Shown: positions 1-10,114, counted from the first letter of the stretch. The stretch: 64,000 nt of DNA from Altibacter lentus (GCF_000746845.1 NZ_KN050846.1:2806963-2870962); one strand, 5' to 3'. Notes: generated by a model from the letters alone, not told the origin. Made by a program: numbers and translations.

Positions 1-1044
1 ATCTTCGAACGCCTTTTCAAGACGTTTTTTAAATGTTAACTCTCCTTCGCGCAACCACTTACGAGGGTCGTAGTGTTTTTTATTGGGCGCATCGGAACCT
101 TCGGGATTTCCTATTTGAGTTCTAAGGTACTCAATATTATTGACCATATAGTCGCGAATTCCTTCGTTAAATGCAAATTGAAGATCGGTATCAATATTCA
201 TCTTTACTACACCGTATCCAATCGCTTCACGAATCTCTTCGAGTGTAGAACCGCTTCCGCCGTGAAAAACAAAATCTATAGGATTGTGGCCGGTGTTGAA
301 TTTTTTCTGAACATACTCTTGCGAATTTTTAAGGATCACCGGGGTTAATTTAACATTGCCCGGTTTATAGACACCGTGTACATTTCCGAAGGCTGCTGCG
401 ATGGTAAATTGATCGCTCACTTTCATGAGCTCCTCATAGGCGTACGCTACTTCTTCGGGCTGTGTGTACAATTTTGAAGAATCGACATCACTGTTGTCAA
501 CGCCATCTTCTTCACCTCCGGTTATACCCAATTCAATTTCTAGGGTCATCCCCATCTTGCTCATGCGTTCCAAATAGCGTTTCGAGATCTCGATATTCTC
601 TTCAATGGGTTCTTCAGAAAGGTCCAGCATGTGTGAACTGTACAGGGAAACCCCATTCTTTTTATAAAATTCTTCCCCGGCACTTATAAGTCCGTCGACC
701 CACGGAAGAAGATTCTTCGCGCAGTGGTCTGTATGAAGGATGACCGTAGCACCGTACGCTTTCGCCAGTTCATGAATGTGTTTTGCTCCTGCAATACCAC
801 CGGCGATCGCCGCTTTTTGCCCTTCATTGGACAATCCTTTTCCTGCATTAAAATGAGCGCCGCCATTGGAAAATTGTATGATCACTGGCGACCGTAATGC
901 AGCTGCGGTTTCCAGTACTGTGTTAATACTGTTGGAGCCTACTACATTTACTGCGGGTAAGGCAAAACCTTTTTCTTTTGCGTATGCATGTATTTTCTGA
1001 ACGTCTCTTCCCGTGGCTACACCGGGCTGAATGGAATGACTCAT
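1..1044 (-). CDS. fbaA: Class II fructose-bisphosphate aldolase, C-terminus cut by window edge
   Basis: Cleaves fructose-1,6-bisphosphate to glyceraldehyde-3-phosphate and dihydroxyacetone phosphate, or runs in reverse, in cytosolic glycolysis/gluconeogenesis. Translating the minus strand from the ATG at 1044 gives a protein starting MSHSIQPGVATGRDVQKI. It holds the zinc-site segment LHTDHCAKNFFPWVDG, as in the E. coli FbaA type, and the phosphate-binding stretch FHGGSGST. The visible 348 residues are only slightly short of the usual 355-360, so only a few C-terminal residues lie outside. A TAnnTTTG promoter element sits just upstream (1065-1072). The family assignment is secure from these motifs. 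Confidence 0.96.
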   Translation of the reverse strand, partial: MSHSIQPGVATGRDVQKIHAYAKEKGFALPAVNVVGSNSINTVLETAAALRSPVIIQFSNGGAHFNAGKGLSNEGQKAAIAGGIAGAKHIHELAKAYGATVILHTDHCAKNLLPWVDGLISAGEEFYKKNGVSLYSSHMLDLSEEPIEENIEISKRYLERMSKMGMTLEIELGITGGEEDGVDNSDVDSSKLYTQPEEVAYAYEELMKVSDQFTIAAAFGNVHGVYKPGNVKLTPVILKNSQEYVQKKFNTGHNPIDFVFHGGSGSTLEEIREAIGYGVVKMNIDTDLQFAFNEGIRDYMVNNIEYLRTQIGNPEGSDAPNKKHYDPRKWLREGELTFKKRLEKAFED

Positions 1045-1064
1045 GGTTAACTGAATTTGGTATG

Positions 1065-1072
1065 CAAAAATA
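1065..1072 (-). promoter_or_regulatory. Candidate -7 element (TATTTTTG) for fbaA
   Basis: On the minus strand TATTTTTG matches the Bacteroidota -7 consensus TAnnTTTG and lies 20 nt upstream of the fbaA ATG. No clear -33 TTG is seen at the expected distance. Confidence 0.5.
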
Positions 1073-1087
1073 ACAAAATTTAATGGT

Positions 1088-3670
1088 TTAGAAGGGATAG
1101 TTGATCCCTATATTGTAGACTGCATTGTTTAGATTATAATCCTTGAACCAGCGTTCCCCAACCGGACGAGCAGGGTCGTGGGTCTTGAATCCAATATCAA
1201 ATCGCAGTACAAAGAACCCAAAATCGTATCGAATTCCTATACCCGATGCAATAGCGATCTCTTTAAGGTCTGCAATGCCGTTGAATGTGGAAGCCTCGTC
1301 TTCTACGTTGTCGAATACATTCCAAATGTTTCCGGCATCGACAAAAAACGCCCCTTTAAAATCACCCAGAATGGTGAAGCGATATTCAGCATTGAGTGCG
1401 ATCTTGAAGTTTGCTTCGTTGAAATCTAAAATACTTCCACTGCTTCCGGGGCCCAGATCGTAAGCACGCCATCCACGGTTATCGTTAGCACCCCCTGCAA
1501 AATAGCTTCGGGTAAAAGGAATACTGTTGCTGTTGCCATAGGGAATGGCGATGCCGCCGAAAGCGCGTATCGCAAAAATATTATTATCGTTGAGTTCCCA
1601 GTGTTTTATATATTCGGCCTCTCCTTTTGCGTATTGCGAGAACACAACACCCAATGCTTTATAATTGCCGTCCTCGTTCTTCTCGAACCCTGCTAAGCTC
1701 GAAATTCCCGAGAGGAGATTACCAGCTGCTTCTAGCTTCCAACGCAGGCGAGAGAAGGTGTTGTCGAAGATATTCTCTCTACTATCCCGCGTCCAGGTAA
1801 AATTGGAAGCAAAGATCAAGTTGTTCTCGGTAAGTCGGAATTGACGTTCGGCGATACTCAACACTTCCTGAAAATATTCTTCTGAAGCTGTGATGCCTCC
1901 AAAAAGGACATCGTCTATAAACTGACTGGTTTCGTTGGGAATCTCAAGCATGGGATCGTTTGAAGGATTATTGAAATCGTAGCCAATATCCTGAGCGATC
2001 TCATTTAGTCTTTCGTATGAGGTGCGGTATACATTGAAATAATTTCCGGTATTTAGGTTTCTTACGTATTGCACATTTACAAGGTCCAGCTTGTTTGTTC
2101 TCACCTTAGAAGGCTTCCATCGATAGCTAAACACCGAATTCAAGGTTTGACGATCTAAACCAATATTGTTCTGGGCATTGGCTCCCAGACTGATACTCGT
2201 GGAGGGAGACATATATTTAGGGATCAATTTTTCGGTGCGAAGCGGGAATAGGATCCTGGGAAAGGTGAGCTTGGCATCGCCACCTACTTCAGAAATATTA
2301 AAGAACCTACTGTCACTATCGGCAGCATCCTTCGAAGATCCTACACTTCCTCTTCCGGAGATTTCCAGTATCTCGGCTCCTCTAAAGATATTCCGAATTA
2401 AAAACGTTGAACTGAAACCAATTCCAAATTGCTGAATGGTCGATGTGTAAGCATCAAAATCCACTCCCAGGGTATATTTCTTTTGAGGGGTTAAAAGAAT
2501 GGTAGCGATCAAACCGGTACCGGTGGTGTCTGCCGGATCTTCCTGATAGGAAATATTGGGATACTTAAAGATTCGGAGGTCACTGATCTGGTTGTACGTG
2601 AGCGTTCGGTCAATATCTTTGAATATCTTGTTGGGGGTAATAGAGATGGCATCTGTAATGGCCTTTGGGCGAAACTTCAACTCGTCATAGCTAAACAGCT
2701 TATAACCGTTATAAGATACCGTATCTGTTATGGGCGCGTTCCTGTTAGCAAAGGTGTAATCGGTGACAATGCGCACTTCGTTGATGGTGTGAACCTTGAA
2801 TGGCTCGGTGCGGGTACTGTCGCCTTCGTCTATCCTACGGTCGGGAATAATATACGTGATATTGGCCTTGTGGCCTGTGTTTACGGTATCGGCCTCAAAC
2901 CCTACATAATCTTGGTCAAAATAATAAAGTCCGCTGTTTCGAAATTGAATGGTCAATCGGTCACGTTCGTTTACGAAATCGTTGGCCGAATACTGCTTTC
3001 CTTGCACGATAAAGGTATTTTGTCTTGAGTCCTTAAAAAGCGAATCTACCACAGGAGAACTTATCTTCTTTGTAATACTATCTACAAAATACGGCTGTTG
3101 CCTGTCTACAAAATACGTTACGGCGGCTCTTTTTTCTTTCTTTTCGTTGGGTACAATAGAATAATCGGCTTTGGCATTGAAATAACCAAAACTGGCGTAA
3201 TATCGTTTTAATCGATCCACAGATTTTTTGATCTTGGCTTCTTCGATCACCACGGGAGCATCCCCCGATTTCTCAAGCCATTTGTTGAAACCCACATAGC
3301 TGTCGCCTATTTCTTCCACTTGCTTTGCAGAAAGAAACCGCACCAGGCGTTCTTCTCGCTTAGGGTTTCTATGCAGCCACTTCTGGAAAGTCGAATCTGG
3401 TTTTGGATCGGCCAGATTGTATATGTAAATACCAATGGGCACCCCAAGCACTCGTGAGTTTGGTCGTTGGGAAAGCTGACTGTAGACCTTTGTATCCTTG
3501 ATCTCAACACTATCTACAACAATGGTGTTGTCGGTCAAGAGATAGTTGTCTTCATCGACCCTTTTTACTGCATTACAAGAGAAAAGCAGTATCGTAACTC
3601 CTAAAAAAAATGATATTTTTGTGAGGCGTAGGGTCAATCGTTCGGGTTTACTTACATTTAACGGAACCAA
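1088..3670 (-). CDS. tamL: TamL-type BamA/TamA family outer-membrane lipoprotein
   Basis: An Omp85-superfamily outer-membrane protein. The N-terminus is a lipoprotein signal with lipobox LFSC (Cys32 of the longest reading). POTRA-like repeats follow over roughly residues 40-370, then a C-terminal 16-strand barrel ending in INYPF with an aromatic last residue. In Bacteroidota the TamA role is taken by a lipidated form called TamL, and the lipobox followed by NAVKRVDEDNYLL fits that type. It probably works with a TamB partner in outer-membrane protein or lipid handling, but no tamB lies next to it here. The longest reading starts at a TTG (3670) right after an in-frame stop. A second TTG at 3637 gives a tidier signal peptide and may be the true start. 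Confidence 0.88.
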   Translation of the reverse strand: MVPLNVSKPERLTLRLTKISFFLGVTILLFSCNAVKRVDEDNYLLTDNTIVVDSVEIKDTKVYSQLSQRPNSRVLGVPIGIYIYNLADPKPDSTFQKWLHRNPKREERLVRFLSAKQVEEIGDSYVGFNKWLEKSGDAPVVIEEAKIKKSVDRLKRYYASFGYFNAKADYSIVPNEKKEKRAAVTYFVDRQQPYFVDSITKKISSPVVDSLFKDSRQNTFIVQGKQYSANDFVNERDRLTIQFRNSGLYYFDQDYVGFEADTVNTGHKANITYIIPDRRIDEGDSTRTEPFKVHTINEVRIVTDYTFANRNAPITDTVSYNGYKLFSYDELKFRPKAITDAISITPNKIFKDIDRTLTYNQISDLRIFKYPNISYQEDPADTTGTGLIATILLTPQKKYTLGVDFDAYTSTIQQFGIGFSSTFLIRNIFRGAEILEISGRGSVGSSKDAADSDSRFFNISEVGGDAKLTFPRILFPLRTEKLIPKYMSPSTSISLGANAQNNIGLDRQTLNSVFSYRWKPSKVRTNKLDLVNVQYVRNLNTGNYFNVYRTSYERLNEIAQDIGYDFNNPSNDPMLEIPNETSQFIDDVLFGGITASEEYFQEVLSIAERQFRLTENNLIFASNFTWTRDSRENIFDNTFSRLRWKLEAAGNLLSGISSLAGFEKNEDGNYKALGVVFSQYAKGEAEYIKHWELNDNNIFAIRAFGGIAIPYGNSNSIPFTRSYFAGGANDNRGWRAYDLGPGSSGSILDFNEANFKIALNAEYRFTILGDFKGAFFVDAGNIWNVFDNVEDEASTFNGIADLKEIAIASGIGIRYDFGFFVLRFDIGFKTHDPARPVGERWFKDYNLNNAVYNIGINYPF

Positions 3671-3752
3671 CTATTTGGTCCAACAACTGTTGCATGAAAA
3701 CATACTGTAAAAGTACACATTTGTTATAGTGCATTTCAAAAATAGGATAATT

Positions 3753-4481
3753 TTGATAAGTAAAAGTCAAATAAAATTAATAACGAGTCTACGCCAAAAA
3801 AAGTACCGCGACAAAACAGGACTTTTTGTTGCTGAAGGACCTAAAGTAATTTTAGAATTGCTGAAGGGCGGTTTTGAGCTTCATGGACTTTTTTCTTCGG
3901 AAGTGATTACCCGGCCGAAAGAAAATCATTATCAAATCTCTGAAGCAGAGCTCAAAAAAATCAGTTTTTTAAGTACGGCCAATACCGCTCTCGCGGTTTT
4001 CACCATACCCACCGCTGCTCCGCTTAACGAGAACGGATGGGTCCTTGCCTTAGATGCGGTCAGGGACCCGGGAAATCTTGGAACCCTGATTCGTCTCTGT
4101 GATTGGTTTGGGATCCGTCAATTAATTTGCTCTAAAGATACTGCCGATTGCTACAATCCTAAAGTGATCCAGGCCACTATGGGATCCATTACCCGCGTAT
4201 CGGTTCATTATGTGGAGCTAACCGATTATTTGCAAAAAACGACACTACCTGGTTTTGGTGCCTGTATGGAGGGGACTAATGTGTATAAAAAAACGTGGCC
4301 CCGAGAGGGTATATTGGTGCTTGGGAACGAAGCAAATGGAATTTCCGGTCCAGTGATGAAGCTGCTTCAGGAACAGGTCACTATACCACAATTTGGGGTG
4401 AAACAAGAAACCGAAAGCCTTAACGTCGCTACGGCAGGAGCTATTTTATTAAGTGAAGTGAGGCGGTCTACTGGAAAGTAA
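3753..4481 (+). CDS. TrmH/SpoU-family RNA 2'-O-methyltransferase
   Basis: Transfers a methyl group from S-adenosylmethionine to a ribose 2'-hydroxyl of tRNA or rRNA; the target base cannot be told from sequence. An N-terminal substrate-binding domain (ISKSQIKLITSLRQKKYR) precedes a SPOUT domain with its three motifs: NLGTLIRLCDWFG, LVLGNEANGIS and ESLNVATAGAILLSE. The open frame extends to a GTG at 3729, but starting at the TTG at 3753 gives the usual family N-terminus. It is divergent from tamL and overlaps the 3' end of convergent porT by 14 bp. Confidence 0.9.
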   Translation: MISKSQIKLITSLRQKKYRDKTGLFVAEGPKVILELLKGGFELHGLFSSEVITRPKENHYQISEAELKKISFLSTANTALAVFTIPTAAPLNENGWVLALDAVRDPGNLGTLIRLCDWFGIRQLICSKDTADCYNPKVIQATMGSITRVSVHYVELTDYLQKTTLPGFGACMEGTNVYKKTWPREGILVLGNEANGISGPVMKLLQEQVTIPQFGVKQETESLNVATAGAILLSEVRRSTGK

Positions 4482-5175
4482 AGTTCACAAAAATACCTCT
4501 GGTTGCCATCTTGTCGATATTGCCGGTCCACGGGCTGTTAGGATCGTTATCGCGAACCAATTCATCACTCATTGCAAAAACCCCACGAATGGAAGGCGTG
4601 AACTTAAAATAATACAGGTAAAAATCAACGCCAAATCCTAGTTCGTAATAACTGGTCGTGTTGGTCATTCGAAATTGTCCGCTGGAATTGTCCTCAGGGT
4701 TCTTCTCATTACTTGACAAATTAAAGGAAGTGGAGACTCCTCCTATTATAAAGGGTTTAAAGTTATTGAGTCGTTTGGTTGAAAGTTTAACAAGAAGCGG
4801 TACGTGAATATACGTGGATTTTGCTTCGCGAAGTTGATCGCGTTCTTCTTCAAATCCCGGAAATAGCAGATTGCGTTGCGTATAGTAAAGTCCGGGTTCC
4901 AACCGGAGGTTGACATAGTTGTTGATACGCATATCACCAATAAGACCTACATTAAAGCCTGCCTGCCCTTCTACCAGTACCTCGGTATTTTGATCCCCAA
5001 GATCGTCAATATAGTCGAACTTGAAGTCGTAACTGTTGAATCCTAAAAAATATCCCCAACTTAAAAAGCGATTGTCGAAGGTTTCAAGATTCGCCAACCG
5101 TTCTTTGGTGAACAATTGTGCCTGAGCCGCTTGTGCGAATATTGAAAAGGTGACGAGAAAGAGAATTTTTTTCAT
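4468..5175 (-). CDS. porT: T9SS outer-membrane beta-barrel protein PorT/SprT
   Basis: A 235-residue outer-membrane protein of the PorT family, needed for type IX secretion in Porphyromonas and, as SprT, in Flavobacterium. A signal peptide (residues 1-19, ending AQAAQA) is followed by alternating strands typical of an eight-stranded barrel and an aromatic C-terminus (FVNFTFQ). It starts 2 bp after the ubiE stop, so the two form an operon. This ubiE-porT order is common in Flavobacteriaceae and supports the call. Together with the Plug protein at 22481-23734 it is one of two T9SS machine parts in the window. Confidence 0.88.
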   Translation of the reverse strand: MKKILFLVTFSIFAQAAQAQLFTKERLANLETFDNRFLSWGYFLGFNSYDFKFDYIDDLGDQNTEVLVEGQAGFNVGLIGDMRINNYVNLRLEPGLYYTQRNLLFPGFEEERDQLREAKSTYIHVPLLVKLSTKRLNNFKPFIIGGVSTSFNLSSNEKNPEDNSSGQFRMTNTTSYYELGFGVDFYLYYFKFTPSIRGVFAMSDELVRDNDPNSPWTGNIDKMATRGIFVNFTFQ

Positions 5176-5177
5176 AG

Positions 5178-5909
5178 TTATTTTGTGGCTTTATAGATCG
5201 TTGCCACTCCAAAGGTTTGCGGTTTATTTTCCACTTCTATAAACCCGATTTTCTTTAAAATATTGTTGAGCGTTTCACCATACGGGAAAACCGAAGCACT
5301 TTCACTAAGGTACTTGTAGGCAACCTTGTCCTTAGAGAAGATACGGCCAATAAAGGGGAGCAACCTTCGGCTGTAGAAAAAATATCCTTGCTTGAACGGA
5401 AATTTGGTAGGCACCGAAGTTTCCAGAATAATAAAAAGACCTTGTGGTTCCAGTACACGGTAAATTTCTGAAAGACCTTGCTCGAGATCTTCAAAATTTC
5501 GTATGCCAAACGATACTGTGATCACTTCAAATGAATTATTGGCAAAAGGAAGTTTTTCAGAATCACCTTTAATGAACTCAATACGTTCTGCAAAAGACTT
5601 GCTTTCTATTTTTTTTCTAGCCACACCCAACATTCCTTCCGAAAGGTCTAACCCAACAATACGAGGGATATTTGTTTTCTCTGCAAATTGGATGGCCAGA
5701 TCGCCTGTTCCGGTGGCTATGTCCAAAACATTTTTTGGCTCTCGCTTCGCCACCATTTTAATGATCTTTTTACGCCAAGAAGTATCAGTTCCCAAAGAGA
5801 TCACACGGTTTAAACCATCGTAATTTCCCGAAATAGTATCGAACATGTGCTCGACCTGCTCCTTCTTGTTGAGCGTTGAATCCTTATAAGGCGTTATTTT
5901 TTTACTCAT
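5178..5909 (-). CDS. ubiE: Demethylmenaquinone methyltransferase UbiE/MenG
   Basis: C-methylates demethylmenaquinone using S-adenosylmethionine, the last step in making menaquinone, the quinone that Na+-NQR reduces in these bacteria. The 243-residue protein has the SAM-binding motif VLDIATGTGDLAIQ near residue 63, the family signature DTSWRKK near residue 43, and the conserved segment VSFGIRNFEDLEQGL. The length is usual. It is the first gene of a ubiE-porT operon. The divergent trkA starts 175 bp away. Confidence 0.95.
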   Translation of the reverse strand: MSKKITPYKDSTLNKKEQVEHMFDTISGNYDGLNRVISLGTDTSWRKKIIKMVAKREPKNVLDIATGTGDLAIQFAEKTNIPRIVGLDLSEGMLGVARKKIESKSFAERIEFIKGDSEKLPFANNSFEVITVSFGIRNFEDLEQGLSEIYRVLEPQGLFIILETSVPTKFPFKQGYFFYSRRLLPFIGRIFSKDKVAYKYLSESASVFPYGETLNNILKKIGFIEVENKPQTFGVATIYKATK

Positions 5910-6053
5910 AGTGACTGTTGTTTGTTCGTTTTTACATATATGTACGAGCGAAGAGCAAACAAGGCTGCAAAGCTACTACTTTTTTACTATTTTGGCGAGA
6001 ATCCTGTTGAAAGAGAAATCTGCTACCAATCTCAGGATTCGACTAAAATTCAA

Positions 6054-6061
6054 TACCTTTG
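6054..6061 (+). promoter_or_regulatory. Candidate -7 element (TACCTTTG) for trkAH
   Basis: TACCTTTG fits TAnnTTTG and ends 23 nt before the trkA ATG. No TTG is seen at the ideal spacing. Just upstream an 8-bp inverted repeat (GAATCCTG at 5999-6006, CAGGATTC at 6033-6040) flanks this region; its role is unknown. Confidence 0.5.
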
Positions 6062-6084
6062 CAGGACTCATTGCGCAATAGAAT

Positions 6085-7434
6085 ATGAAGATAATAATAG
6101 CCGGTGCCGGCGAAGTTGGATTTCATCTAGCAAAGCTTCTCTCTTTCGAATCCCAGGACATAACCCTCATAGATACCAATAGAGAATCGTTGGCCTATGC
6201 CGATACTCATTTAGATATTCGGGTGGTACGTGGAGATGCAACCTCTATTTCAGTCTTAAAAGATTCCAAAGTTGCCAATACCGACCTTGTTATTGCGGTC
6301 ACTTCCAGCGAGACGACCAATATTACGGTATGTGTGCTCTCAAAACAATTAGGAGCAAAACGTACCATTGCACGTATTTCAAATACCGAATTTATCGATA
6401 ATAAAGACGAAGTAGGTTTTACGAAATTTGGGATCGATGAACTCATTTCGCCCGAATCCCTTGCAGCAAACGAAATAGAACTTCTGCTCAATCAAAGTGC
6501 CTTCAATGACACCTATCAATTTGAAGAAGGTGCCTTGACCATGATAGGTCTTTCACTGTCCCGAACCGCAGTTTTTGTAGGCAAGACCGTGAAAGAAGTA
6601 GGACAGTTGTATCCGGAATTGAAATATGTGCCCATCGCCATACAACGCTACGGAACCCAGTATACGTTGATTCCCAGGGGAGATACTCAATTTAAGGAAG
6701 GTGATCAGGTATATTTTATTACTACAGAAGCAGGTGTTGAACATATCTACAAGCTTACCGGAAAAGTGCGTCAGGAAATAAAGAATGTAATGATTCTGGG
6801 AGGAAGTAATATTGGAAGAAAGACAGCGCGGGATCTTTGTAAGAGCAGCTTTAATGTAAAACTGATAGAGAACGATAAGAATAAAGCTTTCGAGATCGCA
6901 GATGATATCCCCAGTTGTCTGGTGATTAACGGTGACGGAAGAAATGTAGAGTTGCTTCAGGAAGAATCCATACAGGAAATGGATGCATTTATCTCTGTGA
7001 CAGGAAATAGTGAGACCAATATCATGTCCTGTTTGGTAGCAAAATCCAAAGGTGTGAAAAAAGCAATTGCGTTGGTTGAGAATATGGACTATTTCCAGCT
7101 CTCTCATTCCATTGGGATCGATACGCTTATCAACAAGAAACTGCTGGCGGCAAATAATATTTTTCGGTATGTTCGTAAAGGGGAAGTGGTCGCCATGACC
7201 AAACTCAATAATATGAACGCCGAACTTTTAGAGTTCATCGTTTCCCCAACTTCCAAGGTCTGTAACATGATCATTAAAGAGATCGATTTTCCTCGTTCGG
7301 CGGTAATAGGTGGTGTTGTTCGCAATGGAGAAGGGATCATTGCTCTGGGAGATTTTAAAATTGCCAGCGGCGACCGTATTGTTGTCTGTTGTTTGCCACA
7401 ATCCATCACAAAAGTGGAAAAATTGTTCGTCTAA
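6085..7434 (+). CDS. trkA: Trk potassium transporter regulatory subunit TrkA
   Basis: A cytosolic, NAD-binding gating subunit of the Trk K+ uptake system. At 449 residues it has the duplicated layout of full-length TrkA: two RCK-N Rossmann domains (IIIAGAGEVGFHLAKLL at the start and VMILGGSNIGRKTARDL near residue 233), each followed by an RCK-C domain. Its TAA stop overlaps the ATG of trkH by one base (TAATG), which indicates translational coupling. The start lies downstream of a good -7 element. Confidence 0.96.
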   Translation: MKIIIAGAGEVGFHLAKLLSFESQDITLIDTNRESLAYADTHLDIRVVRGDATSISVLKDSKVANTDLVIAVTSSETTNITVCVLSKQLGAKRTIARISNTEFIDNKDEVGFTKFGIDELISPESLAANEIELLLNQSAFNDTYQFEEGALTMIGLSLSRTAVFVGKTVKEVGQLYPELKYVPIAIQRYGTQYTLIPRGDTQFKEGDQVYFITTEAGVEHIYKLTGKVRQEIKNVMILGGSNIGRKTARDLCKSSFNVKLIENDKNKAFEIADDIPSCLVINGDGRNVELLQEESIQEMDAFISVTGNSETNIMSCLVAKSKGVKKAIALVENMDYFQLSHSIGIDTLINKKLLAANNIFRYVRKGEVVAMTKLNNMNAELLEFIVSPTSKVCNMIIKEIDFPRSAVIGGVVRNGEGIIALGDFKIASGDRIVVCCLPQSITKVEKLFV

Positions 7435-8939
7435 TGCGTGCCATATCCACCATCAATTTTAAGATTATTTCTCACTTAATGGGGTTGCTTCTTGGGGTCA
7501 ATGGAGGTTTTATGCTTCTGGCATCACTCGTGAGCTTTTATTATAAAGATGGTGTTACCCGCGAGTTGTTGATGGCCGGAGCAGTAACCGTAGTTTTTGG
7601 AGGTATTGTAATGTACATCACGCGCAATCACCGGAAAGAGATACAAAAGCGAGAAGGATATATTATTGTTACTTTGGGCTGGATCTTTATGTCCTTGGCG
7701 GGAACCTTACCCTATCTTTTTACAGGGGCGATACCAAGTTTTACCAATGCTTTTTTCGAAACCATGAGCGGGTATACTACCACCGGCGCTTCCATATTAA
7801 GCGATATTGAAAGCATTCCAAATGGAGTCTTGTTTTGGCGCAGCATCACGCACTGGATAGGAGGGATGGGTATCATTGTTCTCGCGATTGCCATTTTACC
7901 ATTGTTAGGAATAGGGGGGATGCAGCTTTTCGCTGCCGAAGCACCGGGTCCCGGTGGGGATAAACTTCACCCTCGTATAACCGATACCGCCAAGCGATTG
8001 TGGCTTATTTATGTTGGGTATACCATTGCAGAAACCATTTTGCTAAATCTAGCCGGGATGAGTTTCTTCGATGCCATTAATCATTCGTTAAGTACGCTTA
8101 GTACGGGAGGATTTTCTACAAAGAATGCCAGTATTGCCTATTGGAACGATCAACCCATTATCCAATACATCATCATGGCATTTATGTTTTTGGCGGGAAC
8201 TAATTTCGTGCTTAGTTACTTCGCTTTTAAGACCAAATTCAGCAAGATATTTAGGGACGAGGAATTCAAACTGTATACGTATGCGGTGATCCTTTTCACC
8301 ATCATCGCCGCATTGATTATCTATTTCCAGGCGGATGTAAGCGATTCGAGCATTGCACATCCAATGGTATGGGGTGCATTCGAGAGTGCAGTACGCCATG
8401 GTTTGTTCCAAGTGTTGGCCATTGTGACCACCACAGGTTTTGTCACGGCAGATTACACGCTTTGGACTCCATTTCTTACCATCTTCTTTTTTGGTTTGAT
8501 GTTTTTGGGAGGCTCGTCAGGCTCTACCGCCGGTGGAATTAAGATCGTGCGCCACTTGATCATGATTAAGAATGGAATCTTAGAATTTAAGCGCACCTTG
8601 CACCCGCACGCCATTTTGCCTGTACGCTATAATAATAAAGCGGTTCAGCAGCCCATTGTATTCAATATTCTAGGCTTCTTTATTCTTTACATGCTCTCTT
8701 TTATCGTAGGAGTATTGGTATTCTCATGGTTAGGACTGGATTTCCAAACAGCATTAGGAGGTGCGGCTTCTACACTGGGGAATGTAGGCCCGGCCTTAGG
8801 GGATCTGGGACCAGTGAATAATTATGGGAACCTGCCGGCCATGGCCAAATGGTGGTCTTCTTTTTTAATGTTAATTGGTCGATTGGAACTTTTTACGGTA
8901 TTGATCCTGCTAACACCGTTCTTCTGGAGAAATCGTTAG
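7434..8939 (+). CDS. trkH: Trk potassium transporter membrane subunit TrkH
   Basis: The inner-membrane K+-conducting subunit. The 501-residue protein has the expected four pore-loop repeats, seen as GYTTTGAS, LSTGGFST, TTTGFVTAD and TLGNVGPALG, separated by hydrophobic helices. The open frame extends back to 7389 inside trkA, but the ATG at 7434 that overlaps the trkA stop is the natural start and gives MRAISTINFK. It lies in an operon with trkA and converges on purT, leaving 2 bp between them. Confidence 0.95.
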   Translation: MRAISTINFKIISHLMGLLLGVNGGFMLLASLVSFYYKDGVTRELLMAGAVTVVFGGIVMYITRNHRKEIQKREGYIIVTLGWIFMSLAGTLPYLFTGAIPSFTNAFFETMSGYTTTGASILSDIESIPNGVLFWRSITHWIGGMGIIVLAIAILPLLGIGGMQLFAAEAPGPGGDKLHPRITDTAKRLWLIYVGYTIAETILLNLAGMSFFDAINHSLSTLSTGGFSTKNASIAYWNDQPIIQYIIMAFMFLAGTNFVLSYFAFKTKFSKIFRDEEFKLYTYAVILFTIIAALIIYFQADVSDSSIAHPMVWGAFESAVRHGLFQVLAIVTTTGFVTADYTLWTPFLTIFFFGLMFLGGSSGSTAGGIKIVRHLIMIKNGILEFKRTLHPHAILPVRYNNKAVQQPIVFNILGFFILYMLSFIVGVLVFSWLGLDFQTALGGAASTLGNVGPALGDLGPVNNYGNLPAMAKWWSSFLMLIGRLELFTVLILLTPFFWRNR

Positions 8940-8941
8940 GT

Positions 8942-10105
8942 CTACAGTTTAACCTTTACCTGCGTTGCTAATGCTTTAGCACGTTGGATCACTTCGGAAA
9001 GGTCGCCCGAAACGGCATCGTATGTAAGGACCACACCCATGCGTCGATAGGGCCTTGCGGTGGGTTTTCCAAAGATTCGGAAATCGGTCTTTTTGGCTTC
9101 GGAAAGGATTTCCAGGCCTTCAAATTGCGGACTTTCAGAATATCCTGAAGCTGCGATCACAGCTGAAGCACCCATCCGCTCTAGAGTGATCTCAGGAATA
9201 GGAAGACCTAGAACAGCCCGCAGATGCAATTCAAATTCGTTGAAATTTTGGGTGTTCGCCAAGGTTACCATACCCGTGTCATGCGGCCGGGGGGATAATT
9301 CTGAAAAGTAAACCCCATCATCACCTACAAAGAATTCTACTCCCCAGATACCTGCGCCTCCCAGGGCTTCGGTTACCTTCTGTGCCATGTGCTGCGCTTC
9401 ACGCAAATGGATTGTATCCATGGCAGCCGGCTGCCAGCTTTCTTGATAATCGCCCCGTTCTTGTCTGTGTCCTATGGGTGGACAGAACAAAGTAAGGCCA
9501 TTTCGCTGGGTCACGGTTAGTAGCGTGATCTCATAATTGAAATTTACAAAGGTCTCCACGATCACTTCGGCGACATCACCGCGCGAACCTTCTTGCGCAT
9601 ACCGCCAGGCTTTTTCAATATCGGCTTCGGTATGAATGGTGCTTTGACCTTTTCCGCTGGAAGACATTAATGGTTTTACCACACACGGCATCCCAATTTG
9701 ATCCACGGCTTCCTTTAACTCCTTCGCTGAGGTAGCATACCGATAGTTGGCGGTTTTTAGACCCAGGGTTCCTGCAGCAAGGTCGCGAATGGCCTTCCTG
9801 TTCATGGTGTAATTGGCTGCTTTTGCCGAAGGGATCACCGTATATCCCTGACGTTCATAATCATAGAACCGTTCGGTTCGAATGGCTTCAATTTCGGGGA
9901 TGATAAAGTCGGGTTGATGTTTTTCCACGATCGTATCCAACGCGTTTCCGTCCAACATATTGATCACTTCATACCCATTGGCCACGTGCATGGCCGGAGC
10001 ATTGGTATAATTATCAACAGCAATGACGGTTTGACCTATGCGTTGCGCTGCGATGACGAACTCCTTGCCCAATTCGCCACTCCCAAGAAGTAAAATCTTT
10101 GCCAT
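8942..10105 (-). CDS. purT: Formate-dependent phosphoribosylglycinamide formyltransferase PurT
   Basis: Makes formyl-GAR from GAR, formate and ATP in purine synthesis. This 387-residue ATP-grasp enzyme begins with the pre-ATP-grasp dinucleotide-like motif [10 protein letters not shown]. It continues with the PurT signature stretches [28 protein letters not shown] and [21 protein letters not shown] segments (visible as [16 protein letters not shown]). The length matches the family. It starts 9 bp downstream of the aminotransferase stop, so the desaturase-aminotransferase-purT run may be cotranscribed. Confidence 0.95.
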   Translation of the reverse strand: MAKILLLGSGELGKEFVIAAQRIGQTVIAVDNYTNAPAMHVANGYEVINMLDGNALDTIVEKHQPDFIIPEIEAIRTERFYDYERQGYTVIPSAKAANYTMNRKAIRDLAAGTLGLKTANYRYATSAKELKEAVDQIGMPCVVKPLMSSSGKGQSTIHTEADIEKAWRYAQEGSRGDVAEVIVETFVNFNYEITLLTVTQRNGLTLFCPPIGHRQERGDYQESWQPAAMDTIHLREAQHMAQKVTEALGGAGIWGVEFFVGDDGVYFSELSPRPHDTGMVTLANTQNFNEFELHLRAVLGLPIPEITLERMGASAVIAASGYSESPQFEGLEILSEAKKTDFRIFGKPTARPYRRMGVVLTYDAVSGDLSEVIQRAKALATQVKVKL

Positions 10106-10114
10106 GTCTGTGCT

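Noticed and set aside
462..689. Plus-strand frames within the first kilobase
   Set aside because: They are antisense to the aldolase gene, which reads cleanly through the whole stretch on the minus strand.
5933..5944. Palindrome TACATATATGTA between ubiE and trkA
   Set aside because: Alternating A/T-rich 12-mers are expected by chance in this composition, and it is not placed at a promoter element.
5922..6182. 86-residue frame overlapping the trkA start
   Set aside because: It spans the trkA promoter and runs into trkA in another frame; no supporting motif.
6553..7107. 184-residue open frame on the minus strand
   Set aside because: It lies wholly inside trkA on the opposite strand, has Cys/His-rich, irregular composition and no homologous motif, whereas trkA is a clear full-length match.
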